Assembly (NCBI GenBank): GCA_006503475.1
Contig: RSEH01000236.1
Coordinates: forward strand, 1 to 64,000
Source of the DNA: Stentor roeselii
Taxonomy: Eukaryota; Ciliophora; Heterotrichea; Heterotrichida; Stentoridae
Length of the DNA stretch: 64,000 nt
Direction of reading: 5' to 3'
This document shows positions 59,692 to 64,000 of this stretch, piece after piece. Each line of letters opens with the position of its first letter. Position 1 is the stretch's first letter. Made by a program: the position numbers and the translations under genes. A model generated the notes under the pieces. The model was given only the letters and a program-made list of their open reading frames with translations. It made no database searches and was not told where the DNA came from.

Positions 59692-60933
59692 AATATTGTA
59701 ATTATGGTGTAGGTTTTTTTAAGAGTTTGCAGGGAAAATCGATTATCTCAGATATAATAAAATGTGATGTTTGATTTAATTTACAATGAAAAATCTATAC
59801 AAGGTATTCTAATTTAGATTAAAACTTTTGTTGTATTCAAATCTATGATATCTAAGGCATTAAGTAATAAACCCAAAGTAAAAAATGATTTCTAGATTTA
59901 AGTTTGGCCTAGTAATCACACTTCATCCTGATAAATTACTCCAACCAGAGGCAAAATAATTGAATTAATTACTTGTAATTCTTATAATATTTTACTTACT
60001 GCTATTTCTACAGAGGTTTTAACAAACTTGGGTTACAAATGTTTGTTCACGTAAAATAAGTATAATCTATTGTTTTCATTAGTCCTGTAAATCTCATTAC
60101 TCCTTATAAGATAGCATTATTAGCATGATCTGATCATATTATAGCAGAATTATCTATTGATTACTCTTGACATTATGTATTATATTTGAATGGAAGAATG
60201 TAAATTTTCCTGTATTATATTTTTCCAGTTATTAGTATCCAAAGTTTTTGGTACTACGAAAGGGTTAAATATTGTAATATAAGCTAATTTAAAATAATTC
60301 CTATATTTACACTTTTTTTCACTTTCGATCAAAGACTTTTTCACAAAAATCTGAAAAAATATTAAATCGCTTCATCTCTAGATCAATACTCCCATTTCTT
60401 GAATATTATGTGATATTACTCAGATTTTTATTAGAAAATTGGCTTGAAATAATAAATTTAGGTGTAAAGTTATATTTATTGTATATAAGTAAACTATTTC
60501 TCAGATATCCACAACCAAAAAGCGAAAATAAAAATTAAGCATTTCATGTTATATCGATTTTTCCTGACCAAGTTATGAACTATATCTCATAATAATCAAT
60601 TACTGCGATTTGAGGTAAGTTTAACTAATGCTTGCGAAACGATAATAAATTAAGAGTATTATATAGTTTAAATGATCAATAAACCCTATGAAATCAACTA
60701 CTTCAACGAAAATAAAAAAAATCACTTCTTTATTCTTTAATTCTAAATAATTTATTTTAACATGTTTTAATAAAAGTACTATCCTCAAAGTACCATTGAA
60801 ATTTGTATTCATTCCTTTATAATTCCTCCAATCTTCAAATCCTTAAACCCCTCTCCAAGCTAAACCAAACTTAACATCCATCCAAAACCGAATCTAATAA
60901 TTTTTCTGAATAAACTAAAAAATTTCCTAATAA
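59692..60933. other. AT-rich intergenic spacer
   Basis: Divergent upstream regions of the Cys-rich protein and the monooxygenase. Most is plain AT-rich DNA; the last 130 bp before 60934 are C-rich and G-poor on the plus strand. No gene is supported. Confidence 0.6.
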
Positions 60934-62415
60934 ATGGTGGAAATTTGCATAATTGGTGCAGGGATATCAGGTATCGTATCAGCAAAAATTTCCCTTGACT
61001 ACAATTTCCTTCCTTGTATCCTCGAAAAAAGCCTATCAATCGGAGGCATATGGAAAGCATCTCCGAATGAAATCGGGGTTTGGAATTCGATTCTGATGAA
61101 CACAAGCAAGCCAGTGACAATGATTTCAGACCACCCTTGGCCCAGGTCAGTCCCTGAGTACCCAACTCAGGCAGATGCCCTTGCTTACTTCGAGTCGTAT
61201 TTAAAGAAGCACTCTTTGGAAAAATATATCAATTTTGGCTGTGAAGTGAAAAAAGTTAAGCAGCAAAATGACTCATATTTGGTAAATTTTATTCAAAACG
61301 GTGAGGTTATAGAAAAAGAATTCAAGTTTGTCATCTGTGCTTCTGGGTTTTATTCAAGACCTGCTGATAATTTTGAAGGGAAAGAGGAATTTAGAGGACT
61401 TGTAATTCATTCCAGTCGGTATAGAAGTCCAGAGATTTTTGAAGGGAAAAAGGTTTTGGTTGTTGGAAGAGCGTTTAGCGCTGGTGATATTGCGGCTGAA
61501 GCTAGTGTCTCTGCTACGAGTGTTTTACAGGTTTATAGAAATAAGTATTTGGCGTTAAGAAGGAAAGTTGGAGGATTACCTTCTGATTTTATGCTGTTTA
61601 ATATCGCAAATTATGCCCACTCAGATCCCATTTCATCATCTCTAGAATCAAGTTACCATTTCGTAAAACTAATGGAGCAACTAGTAGGCAATCCTGGGGA
61701 TATTCTAGAAGAATGGCGAATATCAGACTCAGAAGCAAGATCAGGTTTTATCAACTTTTCAGTCCAAATCGATGACTACTACTCCGCAATAACCAGTGGT
61801 AAAATAAAGTGCTTAAAAGGAGATCTTCTAAAATTCTACGACTCAGGAGTCATTCTTCAAAACGGAGAAAAAATCGAAGCAGACGTTGTCGTTCTTGCCA
61901 CAGGATTTTTCACAAACTTCGATTACCTTGACCAAAACATTCAGCAAATAATCGGATATGACAACAGAACTCGAAAAGGTGCAGGAACTTTATTCAGGGC
62001 TTCTGTTCATCCTGCTCTTCCAGGATTGGCTTTTGTTGGAAGTTTTCATGGTTTTTTTACCGGGCAATATGAGATTCAAAGTGAAATTGCTTTGAAGTGG
62101 TTCACTGGAGGACTCAATGTTTCTGTTGAGGAACTTTGGGAAGGAGTCAAAATTGAGGAAAAATCGAGAGTTGAATTAAAAGATGCGAATTTTGATTATG
62201 ACTTTTCTGGCGCTTTTAAGGATTATCTGAGGACTTTAGGAATTTCGATTGATTTGCAGATGCTTAAGGAACTTGGGTATCAGAATGGACCTCAATGCTC
62301 GGTTTTTTTCTGGAAAGATAGACCGGGGCAAATGGAGTTGATTCATCAGTTTATACAAGAAATGAAAGAAACTTATCCTGAACATAACTTTGATGAGATC
62401 TTAGATTTTAGTTAA
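60934..62415 (+). CDS. flavin-containing monooxygenase (FMO-like)
   Basis: 493 residues. FAD-binding Rossmann motif ICIIGAGISGIVSAK at the start, GGIWKAS (FAD pocket), the FMO-type identifying motif FRGLVIHSSRY (FxGxxxHxxxY) at about residue 150, NADPH-binding VLVVGRAFSAGDIA (GxSxSG-like) at about 170, and ATGFFTNFDYL (the ATG motif near the end of the flavin domain). The length and order fit class B flavoprotein monooxygenases, which oxygenate nitrogen or sulfur in small soft nucleophiles with NADPH and O2. There is no C-terminal membrane anchor, so it is probably cytosolic. The G-rich to C-rich composition switch falls near 61615. The physiological substrate cannot be read. Confidence 0.92.
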   Translation: MVEICIIGAGISGIVSAKISLDYNFLPCILEKSLSIGGIWKASPNEIGVWNSILMNTSKPVTMISDHPWPRSVPEYPTQADALAYFESYLKKHSLEKYINFGCEVKKVKQQNDSYLVNFIQNGEVIEKEFKFVICASGFYSRPADNFEGKEEFRGLVIHSSRYRSPEIFEGKKVLVVGRAFSAGDIAAEASVSATSVLQVYRNKYLALRRKVGGLPSDFMLFNIANYAHSDPISSSLESSYHFVKLMEQLVGNPGDILEEWRISDSEARSGFINFSVQIDDYYSAITSGKIKCLKGDLLKFYDSGVILQNGEKIEADVVVLATGFFTNFDYLDQNIQQIIGYDNRTRKGAGTLFRASVHPALPGLAFVGSFHGFFTGQYEIQSEIALKWFTGGLNVSVEELWEGVKIEEKSRVELKDANFDYDFSGAFKDYLRTLGISIDLQMLKELGYQNGPQCSVFFWKDRPGQMELIHQFIQEMKETYPEHNFDEILDFS

Positions 62416-62575
62416 TTAGATTTATTAGGGATAATAATCGAGAGGTATATATGTTATTTCATTGTTGAGTAAAGGTAAAAACATATATCTGGAATTTATT
62501 TTATAACTAATTTAATCATGATATATAATCTATTTGAATTTGAAATGAGTATAAGATATTTAAATCAACTTATTA

Positions 62576-64000
62576 TTACAAACTCTTTCTATTAGAATCA
62601 TCAATGTTTGGCCGATTATTAAGAGCAAATTCAATGGATTCTTTGTCCATTAAATTATAATTTGGTTCATTTTGAAACTCTTTAATATTTTGTTTATACA
62701 ATTCAATTTCAATCAATCTTAAATTTAGAGAAAAATTCAAATCAATAAGTTGATTGTTCTTTTCTTCTAACTCTCTAATTAAAACATCTTTTTGTTTTAT
62801 GTTAAAATTATACTCATTTAAATCCCTTTTTTTTTCATCTTGTAAGCAATGAATTGTTTTTTCGATGTTCTCTATTTCTAATCTCTTTTTTCTGAAATTA
62901 ATAATCTCATCGGTAAGTTTTATTTTATCTTCTTCTAAATATTTTATAATATTGTCAGTTTCCTTTGATCTAATTTTATTTTCAGTTAAGTATCTATTCC
63001 TTTCATCTATCAATTTCTTTTTTTCCTGTTCTAGATTTTTTAAAACAATATCTTTTTCTATTATTTTTACTTCACTTTCACTAATTAATCTTCTATTTTC
63101 ATTTATCAGTTGAATTTTTTCTTCCTCTAGTTTTTTGATTATCTTGTTAGTTTCCTTTAATCTTAAATTTTCATTTTTGTACCGGTTATTTTCATCAATA
63201 AGTTGATTTTTACCTTCCTCTAGCTCTTTAATAAGCTTAACTTTTTCTTTTAATTTCAATTGGTTCTCATTTATATATGTCTTCTTCTCTTTTTCTAAGA
63301 GTTGGATCTTGTTTAAATATCCTTGTATTTCCAATTTATTTAATTTAGAATAATAATCATTCTTCAGAACTAATTGGTTTTTCAAGTCTTTAATTTGTTG
63401 TATATAGGAATTGGTTTCTGAATCTTTTAGATTAAAAAAATGTTCATTTTTATGAGTTAGTTCATTTTTCAGGTGTTGAATCTGTTTAATATAGTCCTGG
63501 ATTTCTTCATCTTTTTTAGAAATTGAATTTCTCATAAATGTCAATTCTTTTAAACAATTTTGATTATTTTGAACAATTTCATTTTTCAGATTTTGAATCG
63601 TTTTCAAATAATTTTGCCTTTCTAAATTATAAAACTCTGAATTATTATCATTAGTCTGCTCACTTTTCATTCTTTGTATTTCTTGTATATAACCTTGTAT
63701 TTCTGTAGTTTTGGCTATAGAGAAATTATAATAATAATCTGTTAGTTCTTTTTTCTCATTGTTAAGTATTGTTATAATCATGGACTTTTTTTTTATTTCT
63801 AATTCAATATCAGAAATATGCTTTGTTTTCACATCAAGAAGAAAATCTTTAGTTTTAGATTCTTGAGAGATTTCATTATTCTTGATCTGTAAAAATTCTA
63901 TATATTTTTTCTTTTCATCAACGTCTTCAGTTGATACTAAGTTTGCATTTAATTCTAAAACGTCGTCGTATAGATAATTTTTTGGTAGATATTTGCTTGA
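62576..64000 (-). CDS. long coiled-coil protein, 5' end beyond the window
   Basis: The frame is open from the right edge of the window (64000) to TAA at 62576, 474 residues. No ATG falls between the edge and 63832 in this frame, where a GTG is the first start-like codon, so the start lies outside. Almost the entire sequence is Lys/Glu/Asn/Ile-rich coiled coil built from degenerate repeats of about 35-40 residues (for example IIKKLEEEKIQLINENRRL and VLKNLEQEKKKLIDERNRYL). It resembles filament- or basal-body-type proteins by composition only; coiled-coil likeness is not specific. No other domain is visible. Confidence 0.75.
   Translation of the reverse strand, partial: SSKYLPKNYLYDDVLELNANLVSTEDVDEKKKYIEFLQIKNNEISQESKTKDFLLDVKTKHISDIELEIKKKSMIITILNNEKKELTDYYYNFSIAKTTEIQGYIQEIQRMKSEQTNDNNSEFYNLERQNYLKTIQNLKNEIVQNNQNCLKELTFMRNSISKKDEEIQDYIKQIQHLKNELTHKNEHFFNLKDSETNSYIQQIKDLKNQLVLKNDYYSKLNKLEIQGYLNKIQLLEKEKKTYINENQLKLKEKVKLIKELEEGKNQLIDENNRYKNENLRLKETNKIIKKLEEEKIQLINENRRLISESEVKIIEKDIVLKNLEQEKKKLIDERNRYLTENKIRSKETDNIIKYLEEDKIKLTDEIINFRKKRLEIENIEKTIHCLQDEKKRDLNEYNFNIKQKDVLIRELEEKNNQLIDLNFSLNLRLIEIELYKQNIKEFQNEPNYNLMDKESIEFALNNRPNIDDSNRKSL

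Noticed and set aside
60621-60812. 63-codon minus-strand frame in the spacer before the monooxygenase
   Set aside because: Isolated, AT-driven Ile/Leu/Phe-rich, with no start context or similarity; likely chance.
62865-63113. 82-codon plus-strand frame opposite the coiled-coil gene
   Set aside because: It is the Ser/Phe/Leu-rich shadow expected opposite a Lys/Glu-rich coiled coil.
1-64000. A reassigned genetic code, as in many ciliates
   Set aside because: Well-conserved genes end at the expected length with TAA, TAG and TGA, and no in-frame stop is needed inside conserved domains except in 15-nt introns.
1-64000. Transposons, virus-like elements, CRISPR arrays, telomeric repeats
   Set aside because: I saw no reverse transcriptase, integrase, transposase, capsid-like or polymerase frames, no terminal repeats, no regular spacer arrays and no telomere repeat runs.

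Overview
This window looks like the macronuclear genome of a heterotrich ciliate, most probably Stentor or a close relative. UAA, UAG and UGA all serve as ordinary stops, so there is no code reassignment. The introns are tiny: I could place eight, every one exactly 15 nt, GTA...AG. Gene spacing is very tight, and the gene set is rich in kinases, WD40, B-box and Cys-rich membrane proteins. No rRNA, tRNA, CRISPR, recognisable transposon or virus-like element was seen.

Layout. 1-10 kb is AT-rich. It holds three neighbouring genes that begin with a B-box-like zinc finger but end differently: kelch repeats (3740-5098), an atypical protein kinase (6219-7830, one frameshift) and a ubiquitin-like domain (8617-9303). 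A decayed second copy of the kelch gene lies at 1350-2590. 10-40 kb is compact and more GC-rich, with mostly conserved genes: WD40, LITAF-like, tandem cyclic-nucleotide-binding, an NAD+ synthetase homologue that has lost both active sites, two CDPKs, class-3 lipase, PAQR receptor, SIRT6/7-type sirtuin, MFS transporter, Rab GTPase, prefoldin 4, acyltransferase, OB-fold protein, CFAP97-like protein, mitochondrial-type isocitrate dehydrogenase, an MAPK-like kinase, tetraspan proteins and mitochondrial elongation factor G2. 40-64 kb is again AT-rich and lineage-specific: a second atypical kinase, a tandem pair of DUF229 sulfatase-like genes, a giant WD40-ankyrin protein (split by one frameshift), a Cys-rich multi-TM surface protein, a flavin monooxygenase and a coiled-coil gene cut by the window edge.

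Working together. Several genes fall in calcium and phosphorylation signalling (two CDPKs, MAPK-like, two atypical kinases, cyclic nucleotide sensor). Others link to NAD(P) metabolism (sirtuin, IDH, pseudo-NAD synthetase) and mitochondria (IDH, GFM2). I see no operon. Many genes are nonetheless almost touching: stop codons of convergent genes overlap on TTAG twice, tandem neighbours are 5-8 bp apart, and one divergent promoter is only 43 bp.

Most interesting signals: the double-dead NAD+ synthetase homologue; the B-box/ubiquitin-like fusion within a B-box shuffling cluster; the HND/DFD kinase family; and recurring abrupt switches of strand composition (G/T-rich to C/A-rich) that cut through genes regardless of their orientation.
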